A stretch of 64,000 bases of DNA from Pseudoalteromonas sp. OOF1S-7. GTDB lineage: Bacteria; Pseudomonadota; Gammaproteobacteria; Enterobacterales; Alteromonadaceae. The stretch is taken from positions 248,001 through 312,000 of the forward strand of contig NZ_JAKRFZ010000005.1 in NCBI RefSeq assembly GCF_022347765.1. Direction: 5' to 3'. The notes under the pieces were generated by a model. It was not told where the DNA came from and did not search any database. It was given only the letters and a program-made list of their open reading frames with translations. The translations under genes were made by a program, and so were the position numbers. How positions within the stretch are numbered: position 1 is the first letter of the stretch; each line of letters opens with the position of its first letter. Below are positions 1 to 9,700 of this stretch, piece by piece.

Positions 1-550
1 GAGCACCAGTTTTTAAACGATGGATCCGCTCCAATTCAGCCAGGCTGACAGTCTTGTCTGTTGCGGCTAAATCCAGCGCCTGACCACCTACCATGCCTTG
101 CAGTCCGGATGCTGTAGCGAGTGCTTTTATCATCGCAATTTGATTCGTCGCCGATACAGAAAATGTGTGTGCAGACAACAGTTCAAATGCCAATGTTTGC
201 AACGCGTCGCCTGCCAAAATGGCCTGTGCTTCATCAAAGGCAATATGACAGGTGGGTTTCCCCCTGCGCAAGTCATCATCGTCCATGGCGGGCAGATCGT
301 CATGCACTAACGAGTAGCTGTGAATGCACTCAACCGCCGCGGCAGCGATATCCAGATCGCGCGGTGAGGCGCCAAAAATTTGCCCCGTGGCGTAAACTAA
401 AAATGGGCGTAACCGTTTGCCACCATTACTGATGCTATAGCGCGCTGCAGCGATGGCTGTCTCGTCACTGTCCAGTGTCTGGGCGAAATACGCCGCCACT
501 GTTTGTTCGACCTGCGCTCTGGCATGGGCAAGTTGTGCTTGTAAATCCAC
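1..550 (-). CDS. ispA: Farnesyl diphosphate synthase (5' part, runs off window)
   Basis: Polyprenyl synthase that condenses IPP with DMAPP and GPP to make FPP in the cytoplasm. The minus frame read from a GTG at 548-550 is open to the window edge (183 codons). It shows the GKRLRP motif near residue 45 and the first Asp-rich motif with its long spacer (DDLPAMDDDDLRRG), which marks type I bacterial FPP synthases. The second Asp-rich motif lies outside the window. The start is 3 bases after the xseB stop, so the two are probably co-transcribed; dxs would be expected next. The GTG start is inferred from the N-terminal alignment, and its ribosome site is weak. Family assignment is firm. Confidence 0.93.
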   Translation of the reverse strand, partial: MDLQAQLAHARAQVEQTVAAYFAQTLDSDETAIAAARYSISNGGKRLRPFLVYATGQIFGASPRDLDIAAAAVECIHSYSLVHDDLPAMDDDDLRRGKPTCHIAFDEAQAILAGDALQTLAFELLSAHTFSVSATNQIAMIKALATASGLQGMVGGQALDLAATDKTVSLAELERIHRLKTGA

Positions 551-553
551 CGT

Positions 554-796
554 TTATTCCAGCTCGTCCGTAAATTCATTCAGCGGGCTTTGCTCGTCAT
601 TACCGAGTAAAATCGCCACTTTCTGTTCTGCCTGTTGCAGCTTGTGTGAGGAGGCGTTAGCCAGTTTTATTCCTCGTTCAAATTGTTTGAGCGATTGTTC
701 CAGGGTCAACTCGCCCCGTTCCATGCCCTGTACAATGCTTTCAAGCTCGTCAACCGCTTCTTCAAAGCTCATGTTTTCCGGTTTTTTTGTCGCCAT
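554..796 (-). CDS. xseB: Exodeoxyribonuclease VII small subunit
   Basis: Small subunit of exonuclease VII, which with XseA degrades single-stranded DNA to oligonucleotides. The product is 80 residues, the usual length. It carries the SFEEAVDELE and LEQSLKQFERG segments typical of the family, forming two helices predicted to dimerise. An in-frame TTG two codons upstream (802) is possible, but ATG at 796 gives the standard MATKKPE-like N-terminus. First gene of an xseB-ispA operon; xseA is not in the window. Confidence 0.93.
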   Translation of the reverse strand: MATKKPENMSFEEAVDELESIVQGMERGELTLEQSLKQFERGIKLANASSHKLQQAEQKVAILLGNDEQSPLNEFTDELE

Positions 797-1037
797 GTGC
801 AATATTCACTTTGAGCTAAATTAAAAAACGCTTAATTTTATGAGTATTCAAGATTGAGGTCAAAGATCTCTCAGACTTTTTGCGTTATACAGTTCGGACG
901 GCCTGTCAATGGTTTATGAATTCGCAATTTCAAAGCAATTTAATATAATTGAGTTAAGTTATTGCAAAACTGGCCGATAACTCTGTCGATAATAATAACT
1001 GCGTGATAGATAGCGGGTAATTTCCTTTGGAGGGTGT

Positions 1038-1805
1038 GTGGATTTAGCAACCGTGATTGGGATCTTAGGGGCCATAGGCTTGATAGTGATGTCCATGGTA
1101 CTTAGTAGTGATGGCCAGGTCGCCATGTTTTACAACACTCCATCAGTGGTTATTGTGTTTGGAGGCTCGATCTTTATCGTGCTTTCTAATTTTACCATGA
1201 GCCAGTTTTTCGGTATTGGTAAGGTGGCCGGTAAGGCCTTTATGTTTAAGCTGGAAACCCCGGAAGAATTGATTGAAAAAGCGGTTGAACTGGCGGATTC
1301 TGCGCGCAAAGGTGGCTTTTTGGCACTGGAAGAAGCTGAAATTCCTAATTCGTTTATGCGTAAAGGCGTCGATATGCTGGTGGATGGTCACGATGCGGAT
1401 GTGGTCAGGGCGACACTGCAAAAAGACATTGCGCTGACCTCAACACGCCATGAAATGGGCGCCGGGTTATTTAAATCCCTGGCCGATATCGCGCCTGCAA
1501 TGGGCATGATAGGTACCTTAATCGGCCTGGTGGCCATGTTATCTAATATGGATGATCCAAAAGCAATTGGACCTGCAATGGCCGTGGCGCTACTGACAAC
1601 GCTTTATGGAGCATTCCTGGCTAACGTAGTGGCCATTCCGATCCAGGTCAAGCTGGAGCTGCGCAAAGATGAAGAAGAGCGTAATCAACGATTGATCCTG
1701 GATGCTATTTTGGGAATACAGGATGGCCAGAACCCGAAAGTGATAGAAGGTATTTTGAAAAACTATCTGCCTGAGTCTAAACGGGGTGGTGAGGCCGAGG
1801 AGTAG
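1038..1805 (+). CDS. pomA: Sodium-type flagellar stator protein PomA (MotA/TolQ/ExbB family)
   Basis: Inner-membrane stator subunit that with PomB forms the ion channel driving the polar flagellum. It is 255 residues long. Two transmembrane segments lie in the first 55 residues, followed by a charged cytoplasmic loop (about 60-145) and two further segments near 148-202 with the conserved Pro/Gly-rich APAMGMIGTLIGL stretch. The start is GTG at 1038, placed by a clear TTTGGAGGGT ribosome site. Location beside xseB-ispA and sequence resembling Vibrio PomA favour the sodium-driven type over proton-driven MotA. The stop is two bases before pomB, so the two are coupled. Confidence 0.92.
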   Translation: MDLATVIGILGAIGLIVMSMVLSSDGQVAMFYNTPSVVIVFGGSIFIVLSNFTMSQFFGIGKVAGKAFMFKLETPEELIEKAVELADSARKGGFLALEEAEIPNSFMRKGVDMLVDGHDADVVRATLQKDIALTSTRHEMGAGLFKSLADIAPAMGMIGTLIGLVAMLSNMDDPKAIGPAMAVALLTTLYGAFLANVVAIPIQVKLELRKDEEERNQRLILDAILGIQDGQNPKVIEGILKNYLPESKRGGEAEE

Positions 1806-1807
1806 TT

Positions 1808-2740
1808 ATGTCGGACGAGAACGAATGCAAATGCCCTCCTCCGGGATTACCTGCCTGGATGGGGACCTTTGCCGATCTGATGTCGCTGCTGATGTGCTTC
1901 TTCGTTCTGCTGCTGGCGTTTTCAGAAATGGATGTACTGAAGTTTAAGCAAATTGCGGGATCGATGAAGTTCGCATTTGGCGTACAAAACAAGATTGAAG
2001 TAAAAGACATTCCCAAAGGCACCAGTGTCATTGCGATGGAGTTTACGCCGGGTAAACCCGAACCAACACCGATTGAAACCATTCAGCAGCAGACTGTTGA
2101 AATGACACAGCAGATGCTGGAGTTTCAGGCGGGTGATGAAAGCTCAGCAGGTGGGCGTCAGGAGCAGCGGGGTAACAAACGTGGTGGTGAGTCGTCTAGC
2201 ACAGCACAAGAGCAGTCCATGACTCAGGCGATCGCGGCGGCAGAGCAGGAGCAGGTAAATGAGCTGGTGAAAAAAATCGCCCAACAGCTTGAAAAACAAA
2301 TTATGGATGGTGCTATTGAGCTTGAATCACTTGGTCAGCAGATCATCATACGTATTCAGGAAAACGGCTCTTTTCCGTCGGGCAGTGCATTCTTACAACC
2401 TAAATTCAAGCCTGTGATCCAGGACATTGCTCAGTTACTCAAAGATGTACCCGGGGAAATAACGGTATCCGGGCACACAGACGATTTTCAGTTTTCAAAC
2501 GAACTTTACAGCAATAACTGGGATCTGTCGGCGACCCGCGCGGTTGCGGTTGCAACTGAAATGCAAACGGTTCCCGGGTTTGACAAGAATCGTATGGTGG
2601 TGGTTGGTCACGCAGACACCCGGCCACTGGTCCCCAACGAAACGGATGTAGATCGACGACGTAATCGCCGGGTAGAAATATCGATTATGCAAGGCAAAGC
2701 CAAAGAATCCGACCCAATAAATGTGCGTGGAAACAACTAG
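1808..2740 (+). CDS. pomB: Flagellar stator protein PomB (MotB family, OmpA-like domain)
   Basis: Partner of PomA; anchors the stator to peptidoglycan and supplies the ion-binding aspartate. It is 310 residues long. A short cytoplasmic N-terminus is followed by one transmembrane helix (about 21-40) with Asp23, the expected ion-binding residue, in the TFADLMSLL context. A Gln/Glu-rich linker (about 95-155) leads to a C-terminal OmpA/MotB peptidoglycan-binding domain (about 185-300) with the VSGHTDD and VVGHADTRP motifs. An operon with pomA, 2-base gap. Complete and ordinary for the family. Confidence 0.93.
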   Translation: MSDENECKCPPPGLPAWMGTFADLMSLLMCFFVLLLAFSEMDVLKFKQIAGSMKFAFGVQNKIEVKDIPKGTSVIAMEFTPGKPEPTPIETIQQQTVEMTQQMLEFQAGDESSAGGRQEQRGNKRGGESSSTAQEQSMTQAIAAAEQEQVNELVKKIAQQLEKQIMDGAIELESLGQQIIIRIQENGSFPSGSAFLQPKFKPVIQDIAQLLKDVPGEITVSGHTDDFQFSNELYSNNWDLSATRAVAVATEMQTVPGFDKNRMVVVGHADTRPLVPNETDVDRRRNRRVEISIMQGKAKESDPINVRGNN

Positions 2741-2815
2741 AAGTATTGCGTGGTACCGATTCTTGGGCTAGGCTATTCAGCGGACTTTAATCTAATAATG
2801 TTAATGGAGAAAACA

Positions 2816-2890
2816 ATGCTAAATAAATACGCGTATATGCCAGGTTCCAATGGTGGTGGTGCTGACGAAGGTGATGAGCAGCCAAAGTAA
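2816..2890 (+). CDS. 24-residue acidic micro-ORF
   Basis: A short reading frame between pomB and the next membrane-protein gene. It encodes 24 residues: a short basic/aromatic start (MLNKYAYMPG), a Gly run, then an acidic Glu/Asp/Gln tail. The ATG has a good Shine-Dalgarno (TGGAGA, 6-7 bases upstream), which is the main reason to list it. It ends 24 bases before the 2915 gene, and a 12-base perfect palindrome (2899-2910) lies in the gap. No signal peptide, no hydrophobic segment and no family I recognise. It could be a microprotein, a small secreted peptide or a leader ORF; the function is unknown. Confidence 0.45.
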   Translation: MLNKYAYMPGSNGGGADEGDEQPK

Positions 2891-2914
2891 TGGCAGTAAG
2901 GTTATAACCTGATA

Positions 2915-3448
2915 ATGACGAGTATCGATATTCTTGGGCCCCACGTCCCGGTTATTCACAATACACTGATAGCGATCATTGATAGCCAGATGATTTTGGT
3001 GTCGATCGCCGTTGTCTTGTTTTATTTTTTAAAGGACAGACAAGCGTTAAGATACTCGTTGCTTTGCCTCGCTTTCTTTATCAATGGTTATTTAACCTAC
3101 GACCTAATTTTGAGTGTCGATGGTGGGAAAGTTTACCGTTACATTTACTGGGCAGCGATGGATGTACTCTTTATCGCCATAGTTGCTTACTGGGCACTTA
3201 AAGACAAAATGTACATGTGGCAGAGTATCGTCTGTCAGCTTGTGGTTATCCCCGCCCCCTTATTACAACTTTTCAGGCTCGTTGATCGCCATCTGATGGA
3301 TCTCAGCTATTCAGGTTACCTGTACATGACGGTATTACCTTTGGTTAATTATGCAACCGTCTTCTTATGTTTTGCGCCTTTAATTTACCTGATTGGCAGG
3401 AATACAAAGCGTAATCGGTCATCGCCATCGTCACAAGATGCCAGTTAG
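2915..3448 (+). CDS. Hypothetical polytopic membrane protein
   Basis: 177-residue protein with about five hydrophobic segments (roughly residues 18-40, 45-65, 78-98, 105-120 and 138-165), so an inner-membrane protein. I do not recognise the family; no catalytic motif is visible. The C-terminus is short, basic and Ser-rich. The ATG at 2915 follows the 24-residue ORF by 24 bases, so the pair could form a small operon. The ribosome site is weak, which would fit translational coupling or a start slightly downstream. Confidence 0.6.
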   Translation: MTSIDILGPHVPVIHNTLIAIIDSQMILVSIAVVLFYFLKDRQALRYSLLCLAFFINGYLTYDLILSVDGGKVYRYIYWAAMDVLFIAIVAYWALKDKMYMWQSIVCQLVVIPAPLLQLFRLVDRHLMDLSYSGYLYMTVLPLVNYATVFLCFAPLIYLIGRNTKRNRSSPSSQDAS

Positions 3449-3502
3449 CGAGTTGCCGTATCGTTAAAAGATCACGAGAACCCGCACTCATTGCCATTAT
3501 GA

Positions 3503-4396
3503 TTAACGAATATCTATCTGAGTGATATTCAGCTCGGCTTCGTTTACCGCAATATCTAAAGCACCAGATACTTTAACCGCTGTTTTATTTCCAGAGCTAT
3601 CCGGCAGGGCGACGCTGGTGGTACCAAACTGGCATGACGCCAGCTTATCCGTGGTGGTCAGTGCGACACTCAGGCATTGGGTCACAGCGCTATCACCGAC
3701 GCCCTGAGTTTCACAGAAACTGGGATTTAATGTATCACGCTGATTTTGTGCGACCTGAGACAGGGAATAGGACAGTGCAAACCCACCTTGGTCACAATCC
3801 AGAATGACCGGATTTTGATTACTCTGTGGCGATCCTAAAGTAAAGCGGTTTTCATCTCGGGTACGATACCAGATTGCGATTTCACTGCTCGGAGTCGCAA
3901 TCGGGGTTTGTGCCGGGGCACCCTGGCTGCGCCAGTTATCCAGTGAAGTGAATTCAGGTAAAGCCCCCGTAAAAGTGATTGCCGGGCTGTAATAGTAGAG
4001 TTCACCCTGTTTCACCGAACCATTGTCATCCCCCGTCCAGGTTTGAGCACTGCTGGAACCAAATATATTCGCGGCCAGTAAGCACAAGGTGTCATCTGAG
4101 CTAAGTTCATGAGATGCATTTAGAGAAAACTTATCAGCTAAAATCATTAACTGGGGTTTAGACTGCAGCCGGTCTCCCTCAATCTGCCAGAATACGGCGG
4201 TGCTTTCGAACTTATTGAGGGAGCGTTGTGCGTTGAAATCGTTACCGCAGCTTTGTACCTGATTAGTGGTGTCCTGACTATTGTTATTTGTTGAGGAGTC
4301 GCTGGGATCTGGATTGGCTTTTAATGGCTCGCTATTTTCTCCGCCACAGGCAGCAAGTAAAACGGCTGGAAGAATGAGGGGAATAAGGTGCTTCAT
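3503..4396 (-). CDS. Hypothetical lipoprotein
   Basis: Starting at the ATG at 4396, which has an AAGGA ribosome site, the product is 297 residues. It begins with a lipoprotein signal peptide (MKHLIPLILPAVLLAACGG), whose lipobox LAAC predicts lipidation at about Cys17. The frame continues nine codons upstream of this ATG, but that would bury the signal peptide. The mature part opens with a Ser/Asn/Asp-rich linker and contains several Cys residues; no enzymatic motif is evident. Probably on the outer or inner membrane facing the periplasm. Family not recognised. Confidence 0.7.
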   Translation of the reverse strand: MKHLIPLILPAVLLAACGGENSEPLKANPDPSDSSTNNNSQDTTNQVQSCGNDFNAQRSLNKFESTAVFWQIEGDRLQSKPQLMILADKFSLNASHELSSDDTLCLLAANIFGSSSAQTWTGDDNGSVKQGELYYYSPAITFTGALPEFTSLDNWRSQGAPAQTPIATPSSEIAIWYRTRDENRFTLGSPQSNQNPVILDCDQGGFALSYSLSQVAQNQRDTLNPSFCETQGVGDSAVTQCLSVALTTTDKLASCQFGTTSVALPDSSGNKTAVKVSGALDIAVNEAELNITQIDIR

Positions 4397-4485
4397 AGGG
4401 TCCTTCTTAACTATGGCTGACATGTCTTAGTGGGACATTATATCGCCAGCCGTCGTTAAATCGAGACAAAAAATGTGGTTATTTG

Positions 4486-5706
4486 TTAAAGCGCCGGGAT
4501 CATTCCCAGCATTTGCAGGCACTGGGCAGAAATGATCAGAACACCACACAGACCCGCACAGATCAAGCCGAGGTTACCCCCGACCACCTGATAGCCATCA
4601 GTTGCTTGATTGCCACCACTAGTCTGGTGCGTTTTGCGCTGTTGCCAGACCATAGTAACGGGCAGAAAAATAGCCAAAACCACAAGCGCAATAGCGGCAT
4701 AGCCCAGTGCCATAATAAATCCTTGTGGGTAAAACAGGGCAAAGCCCAGTGGTGGTAAGAAAGTTATGAGTGCCGTGATCATGCGTTCTGACAAGGTATT
4801 GCGCTTTTTAAACGCATCGGCAAAAAAGTCAAATAAGCCCAGGCTGACACCCAAAAAAGAGGTGGCCAGTGCCAGGTCAGCAAACAGGGTGACAAAGGTA
4901 CTTACCCGTGGGCTATGTGCGATATTCGAGATGCTGGCGACAAACCCAGGCAGGCCCTCGCTGTTTAATAAAGCACTTTGTGCCATGACCCCCTGACTGA
5001 GTAACTGCCAGCCAATGTATATAAACAGAGGTAAGGAAGCACCCACTATCATCACTTTTCTCAGTGTACGGATATCTAAGCCGACGTATTTCACGATAGA
5101 AGGGATGGAGCCATGAAAACCAAAGGAGGTAAAAATCACAGGCAATGCAGAGATGATCAGCCCCTGTTCTACCGGCATATCCAGCAGGTGCTGGCCGCGT
5201 ACATAGGGGGTCAGGACGAAAAATAAACTGGCTAAAACGACCAGCTTGATGGTGAATAATACCCGATTGAGCTTATCCACAGCACTGGTACCTAGAGTCA
5301 CTATGGTCGCAACCATGACGGCCAGTAGTACAGAACCTGCCTGTGGTGCGATATTCATGCTGGTGAGTGTGGTCAGCTTTTCCTGTAGCTGGGCCCCACC
5401 GCCCGCAATATAGGCCGCACATAATGCATAAAACAAAAATACCATGGAGAAGTTGGCAACATACTGGCCTTTCTTACCTAAAATACGCTTTGCCAGGGTG
5501 TTCAATGTGGCTTCTTTATTGGCGTATTGATGCAATTCAAGCATGAGTAAGGCGGTGTAGGTCATTAAGGCCCAGGTTGCCAGAATCAAAAGTAATGCAG
5601 TAGTGAATCCCAGCCCTGCAGAGGCGATGGGTAATGCCAGCATACCTGCGCCAATGGTGGTGCCGGCGACGATTAACATGCTGCCGATAGTTTTGTTTTT
5701 TTGCAC
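4486..5706 (-). CDS. Aromatic amino acid permease, HAAAP family (TyrP/Mtr-like)
   Basis: 406-residue inner-membrane transporter with about eleven hydrophobic segments and the family's N-terminal signature (GSMLIVAGTTIGAGMLALP, residues 8-26). The family imports tyrosine or tryptophan by proton symport. The overall sequence is closest in feel to TyrP, but the substrate cannot be fixed from sequence alone. Start is GTG at 5704-5706 behind an AGGGG ribosome site; an overlapping out-of-frame ATG lies just upstream. Transcribed alone, in the same direction as putA upstream but separated from it by the putA terminator. Confidence 0.88.
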   Translation of the reverse strand: MQKNKTIGSMLIVAGTTIGAGMLALPIASAGLGFTTALLLILATWALMTYTALLMLELHQYANKEATLNTLAKRILGKKGQYVANFSMVFLFYALCAAYIAGGGAQLQEKLTTLTSMNIAPQAGSVLLAVMVATIVTLGTSAVDKLNRVLFTIKLVVLASLFFVLTPYVRGQHLLDMPVEQGLIISALPVIFTSFGFHGSIPSIVKYVGLDIRTLRKVMIVGASLPLFIYIGWQLLSQGVMAQSALLNSEGLPGFVASISNIAHSPRVSTFVTLFADLALATSFLGVSLGLFDFFADAFKKRNTLSERMITALITFLPPLGFALFYPQGFIMALGYAAIALVVLAIFLPVTMVWQQRKTHQTSGGNQATDGYQVVGGNLGLICAGLCGVLIISAQCLQMLGMIPAL

Positions 5707-5844
5707 ACATAGCCCCTAACTTAGTGAGAGAAGCTGGCACAATATAACGGTTAACTAAAAAATGAAATAGTTTTGCTACAAATCAAGGTACAGGTATGTA
5801 ATTTGTGCATTACATATCTGTTTAAGGCTATGGAAACTATACAT

Positions 5845-5868
5845 AAAAAAAGCCGGCGAATGCCGGCT
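5845..5868 (-). terminator. Intrinsic terminator of putA
   Basis: Perfect 7-bp stem AGCCGGC/GCCGGCT with a 4-base loop (5851-5868). On the minus strand it is followed by a run of six T (5845-5850). It lies just after the putA stop and reads in the putA direction. Confidence 0.85.
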
Positions 5869-5896
5869 TAGACTGAATATGATTTAATGACTAATG

Positions 5897-8800
5897 TTAT
5901 TCGTCATCTTCGACCAGTGTCATCAAGGAGGTATTACCGCCCGATGCTGTGGTATCGATACTGATCGTTTTCTCTGTAACCAGACGGCTGATCAGGGTGT
6001 CGTAGTATTCTGCGCTGATCACCGGCAGGATAGCACCTTTACGCGCAGCAAGCTGCTGACTGAAGTAGCCCAGGCGCGAAGAGCGCGCGGCAACCACGGC
6101 ACCTGCCAGGTGAGGATGCGCCAGGATCGCTTGTAGCTGATTTGGCTTAGCAACCTGGAATACCCCTTCGGCAACGCCGGTGGCGATAAACTTATCGCGA
6201 AACGCCTGCGCTTCCTCGTAGAACAGCTCAGAGGCAACGGTGATCACTGTGTTACCCGCCGCCAGTGCGGTGATAATCGACAGTGCCCAGAAGTTAAACG
6301 AGGTACTCTTGTCGGCATAACACACTACACAACCACGCGGCTCAAGGTGCAGGGTGTTAGACTCACCCGTTGGTCCAGGCAACACGATGTGTGAACGCAT
6401 ACGCTTTTCAAGGCGGTTAAGCTGTGCACGGGCATCTGCCAGTGTCAACGCTAAGTCGTCCGCCAGCTCGTCGATGATTTCAACTGTGGCAACTTTAGCA
6501 AGCAGCTGACGTACCGCAGACACACGGTCATTCAGTGGCGTCGCACGCCAGATCTTCTCATCGCGCAGTGAGTTTTGCATCAACGCTTCAACCTGCTCAA
6601 CGGCACCTGGGAAGTGGTGTGTTTCCAGCTCATCCGGTGTCAGATTGGTCATCTGTACGTTATCCGGAGAAGCTTTCTCTTTGACCAGGCGCAGCAGGTA
6701 GTTTGGACCACCCGCTTTAGGACCTGTCCCAGACAGACCACGACCACCAAATGGCTGAACACCCACGATGGCACCGATCATGTTGCGGTTAACATAGACA
6801 TTGCCTGCGCGAGACATTTTCGCCAGGTACTCACAACGCGCTTCAATACGTGAGTGAACCCCCATGGTCAGTCCGTAACCCGTGCCATTGATTTGGTCAA
6901 TCACCTTGTCCAGATCTTCGCCCCTGAAGCGGATGATATGTACAACCGGACCAAAGACTTCGCGTTTCAGCACAGACAGATCGGCAATTTCATACAAGCG
7001 TGGCGCAAAGAAATACGCACCGTTCTCGCTGTTATCCGGGATCTTGGCTTCGAACAACAGCTTGCCATTGCTCTTCATATAGTCAACATGCTTGGTCAGT
7101 GTGTTCAGGGCTTTCTCGTCGATCACCGGGCCAACGTCTGTCGACAACATGGCCGGGTCGCCAACATGCAGCTCCTGCAATGCGCCTTGCAGCATCTTGA
7201 TGATACCATCAGCCACATCGTCTTGCAGGAACAATACGCGCAGTGCAGAACAGCGCTGACCGGCACTTTGGAAACCTGATGAAATCACATCATCGACCAC
7301 TTGCTCGGGCAGCGCCGTAGAGTCAACCACCATACAGTTCTGACCACCTGTTTCAGCAATCAGCGGCACCTGAATGTCGTTACGTTCAGCCAGAATTTGC
7401 GAGATCAAAGTACCGGTTTCAGTAGAGCCTGTGAACATCACGGCCTGAATGCGCTCATCCGGTACTATGTGTTTACCGACTTCGCTACCACGGGCAATCA
7501 CCGGCTGTACAACGTGCTCTGGCAAGCCCACAGTGCGCATCAATTCGATACAACGCAGGGCAATCATACTCGTCTGCTCAGCTGGCTTAGCAATAACTGT
7601 ATTACCCGTCACAATGGCTGCGGCAACTTGACCAAGGAAAATCGCCAGCGGGAAGTTCCACGGGCTGATACATAAAATCACGCCACGGGCTTCAAAACGC
7701 TCATCTTTCGACAGCTCTTCGGCACGCGCAGCATAGTAGCGACAGAAGTCGACGGCTTCACGGACCTCATCTATACCATCCTGAGTGATTTTACCAGCTT
7801 CTTTAATACAGATAGCAACCAGCTCATCGTGGTGACGTTCAAGAATATCGCCAACGCGGCGCAGCAGATCCGCACGCTCTTTTACAGGCGTTTGTGACCA
7901 CTCGGCAAAGGCATTTTCGGCATTGCTCAGAATGCTCTGCATGTAGGCGTCATCGTGCATTGGAACATGGCCGACAATTTCTGTGTGGTTGGCCGGGTTA
8001 CGCACGGCCATACGGCCTTCTGGTACATCGCTTTGTTCAATACGGTGCTCGTTGAACCAGTTATCCAGGTTCTCTTTGAATGGCGTCAGTACATTGATAT
8101 CAGTCAGATCCATGCCTTTTGAATTCGCACGCTCATCACCATACAACTCAATTGGTAAACTGATCTGCTTGTTATACTTATTGCGCAAGCCCTGCAGGGA
8201 CTCTACGGGATCTGGTAACAGTGACTCAACAGGCTTAGTGGTGTCTACAATGGCATTTACGAAAGAGGAGTTTGCGCCATTTTCAAGCAGACGACGTACC
8301 AGATAAGCAAGCAAGTCTTCGTGATGGCCAACCGGGGCGTAAACTCGACACTGAATGCCTTCATTGTTAACGATTTGGTCAAACAGCGATTCACCCATGC
8401 CATGCAGGCGCTGGAATTCGAATCCGGTGTTGTCGCCTTTAGCGACTTCAAGGATGGTTGCTGCTGTATAAGCATTGTGTGTAGCAAACTGTGGGAACAA
8501 CACATCACGCGCTTCCAGAAGTTTGATTGCACAGGCTTTGTAAGATACATCCGTGGTTGCTTTACGGGTAAATACCGGGAAATGCTCTAAACCATCTTGT
8601 TGTGTGGTTTTAATTTCAGTATCCCAGTAAGCGCCTTTAACCAGACGAACCATCAGTTTGCGGCCAACGCGGCGTGCCAGATCGGCAACCCATTCAACAA
8701 CAAAAATAGCACGCTTCTGATAAGCCTGTACGGCCAGGCCAAAGCCATTCCAGCCATCCAGCTCAGGATCAGAGAATACCGCTTCAATCACGTCCAGAGA

Positions 8801-9700
8801 AATATCCAGTCGGTCCGCTTCTTCGGCATCGACGGTAAAGCCAATATCGTACTGCTTCGCAGCAATTGCCAGCTCTTTCAGCTTTGGCACCAGCTCGTCC
8901 ATTACGCGGTCGCTGTGCGAGAACTCATAGCGAGGGTGGATTGCAGAGAGTTTAACAGAGATGCCCGGGCTTTTAATTGGGCCACGTCCTGCTGCGGCTT
9001 TGCCGATAGCGTGGATCGCATTCATATAACTTTGATAGTAGCGCTCTGCATCGGCCATGGTGCGGGCGCCTTCGCCCAGCATATCGTACGAGTACACATA
9101 GCCTTTTTGTTCTTTTTCTGCGGCGCGGGTGATCGCATCCTGGATGGTTTCACCCATTACGAACTGCTTACCCATGATCTTCATCGCGAAGTTCACAGAT
9201 TTACGGATCACAGGCTCACCTAAGCGGCCAATGGTGCGCTTCAGTACACCAAATTGCTCTTCCTGATTTTTGTCGCTGTAATTTACCATTTTACCGGTGA
9301 CCAGCAGGCCCCAGCTTGAGGCGTTTACGAACAATGAGTCGCTGCTGCCCAAGTGTGAACTCCAGTCACCTTTGGCCAGCTTGTCACGGATAAGTTGGTC
9401 CTGAGTCTCTTTATCTGGTACGCGAAGTAGGGCTTCTGCCAGACACATCAATACAACGCCTTCTTCTGACGACAGAGAGAATTCGTTTAGCAGCGCGTCT
9501 ACCCCATTCTGACCATCCTGATCGCGACGAATATTTAGCACCATCTGACGGGCTCTTTCCCAGGCGCGGCTACGTGCGGTAACGCCCACTTCGGCCAGCG
9601 GCAGAATATGGTCAATAACTTCGTTTTCATCGATGCGGTAAAAATCGCGGATCTTCTGTCTGATAGGACAAGTGGTTGTCAAATCGCCGTTATAAAGCAT
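5897..9700 (-). CDS. putA: Bifunctional proline dehydrogenase / P5C dehydrogenase
   Basis: Oxidises proline to glutamate: an FAD-dependent proline dehydrogenase passes electrons to the quinone pool, then an NAD-dependent aldehyde dehydrogenase oxidises the semialdehyde. It is 1267 residues. The proline dehydrogenase barrel lies at about 150-470 and the aldehyde dehydrogenase at about 550-1030, with catalytic Cys near residue 817 (GQRCSALR) and a preceding ETGGQN motif. A C-terminal extension (1040-1267) is typical of long PutA forms. The N-terminus lacks the ribbon-helix-helix DNA-binding domain of enterobacterial PutA, so it is probably not its own repressor. The divergent Lrp-type gene is the likely regulator. 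Start ATG at 9700 has a GAGG ribosome site. Confidence 0.95.
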   Translation of the reverse strand: MLYNGDLTTTCPIRQKIRDFYRIDENEVIDHILPLAEVGVTARSRAWERARQMVLNIRRDQDGQNGVDALLNEFSLSSEEGVVLMCLAEALLRVPDKETQDQLIRDKLAKGDWSSHLGSSDSLFVNASSWGLLVTGKMVNYSDKNQEEQFGVLKRTIGRLGEPVIRKSVNFAMKIMGKQFVMGETIQDAITRAAEKEQKGYVYSYDMLGEGARTMADAERYYQSYMNAIHAIGKAAAGRGPIKSPGISVKLSAIHPRYEFSHSDRVMDELVPKLKELAIAAKQYDIGFTVDAEEADRLDISLDVIEAVFSDPELDGWNGFGLAVQAYQKRAIFVVEWVADLARRVGRKLMVRLVKGAYWDTEIKTTQQDGLEHFPVFTRKATTDVSYKACAIKLLEARDVLFPQFATHNAYTAATILEVAKGDNTGFEFQRLHGMGESLFDQIVNNEGIQCRVYAPVGHHEDLLAYLVRRLLENGANSSFVNAIVDTTKPVESLLPDPVESLQGLRNKYNKQISLPIELYGDERANSKGMDLTDINVLTPFKENLDNWFNEHRIEQSDVPEGRMAVRNPANHTEIVGHVPMHDDAYMQSILSNAENAFAEWSQTPVKERADLLRRVGDILERHHDELVAICIKEAGKITQDGIDEVREAVDFCRYYAARAEELSKDERFEARGVILCISPWNFPLAIFLGQVAAAIVTGNTVIAKPAEQTSMIALRCIELMRTVGLPEHVVQPVIARGSEVGKHIVPDERIQAVMFTGSTETGTLISQILAERNDIQVPLIAETGGQNCMVVDSTALPEQVVDDVISSGFQSAGQRCSALRVLFLQDDVADGIIKMLQGALQELHVGDPAMLSTDVGPVIDEKALNTLTKHVDYMKSNGKLLFEAKIPDNSENGAYFFAPRLYEIADLSVLKREVFGPVVHIIRFRGEDLDKVIDQINGTGYGLTMGVHSRIEARCEYLAKMSRAGNVYVNRNMIGAIVGVQPFGGRGLSGTGPKAGGPNYLLRLVKEKASPDNVQMTNLTPDELETHHFPGAVEQVEALMQNSLRDEKIWRATPLNDRVSAVRQLLAKVATVEIIDELADDLALTLADARAQLNRLEKRMRSHIVLPGPTGESNTLHLEPRGCVVCYADKSTSFNFWALSIITALAAGNTVITVASELFYEEAQAFRDKFIATGVAEGVFQVAKPNQLQAILAHPHLAGAVVAARSSRLGYFSQQLAARKGAILPVISAEYYDTLISRLVTEKTISIDTTASGGNTSLMTLVEDDE

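Noticed and set aside
8597..9223. 208-codon plus-strand ORF opposite putA
   Set aside because: Shadow of the putA coding strand; no independent start signal.
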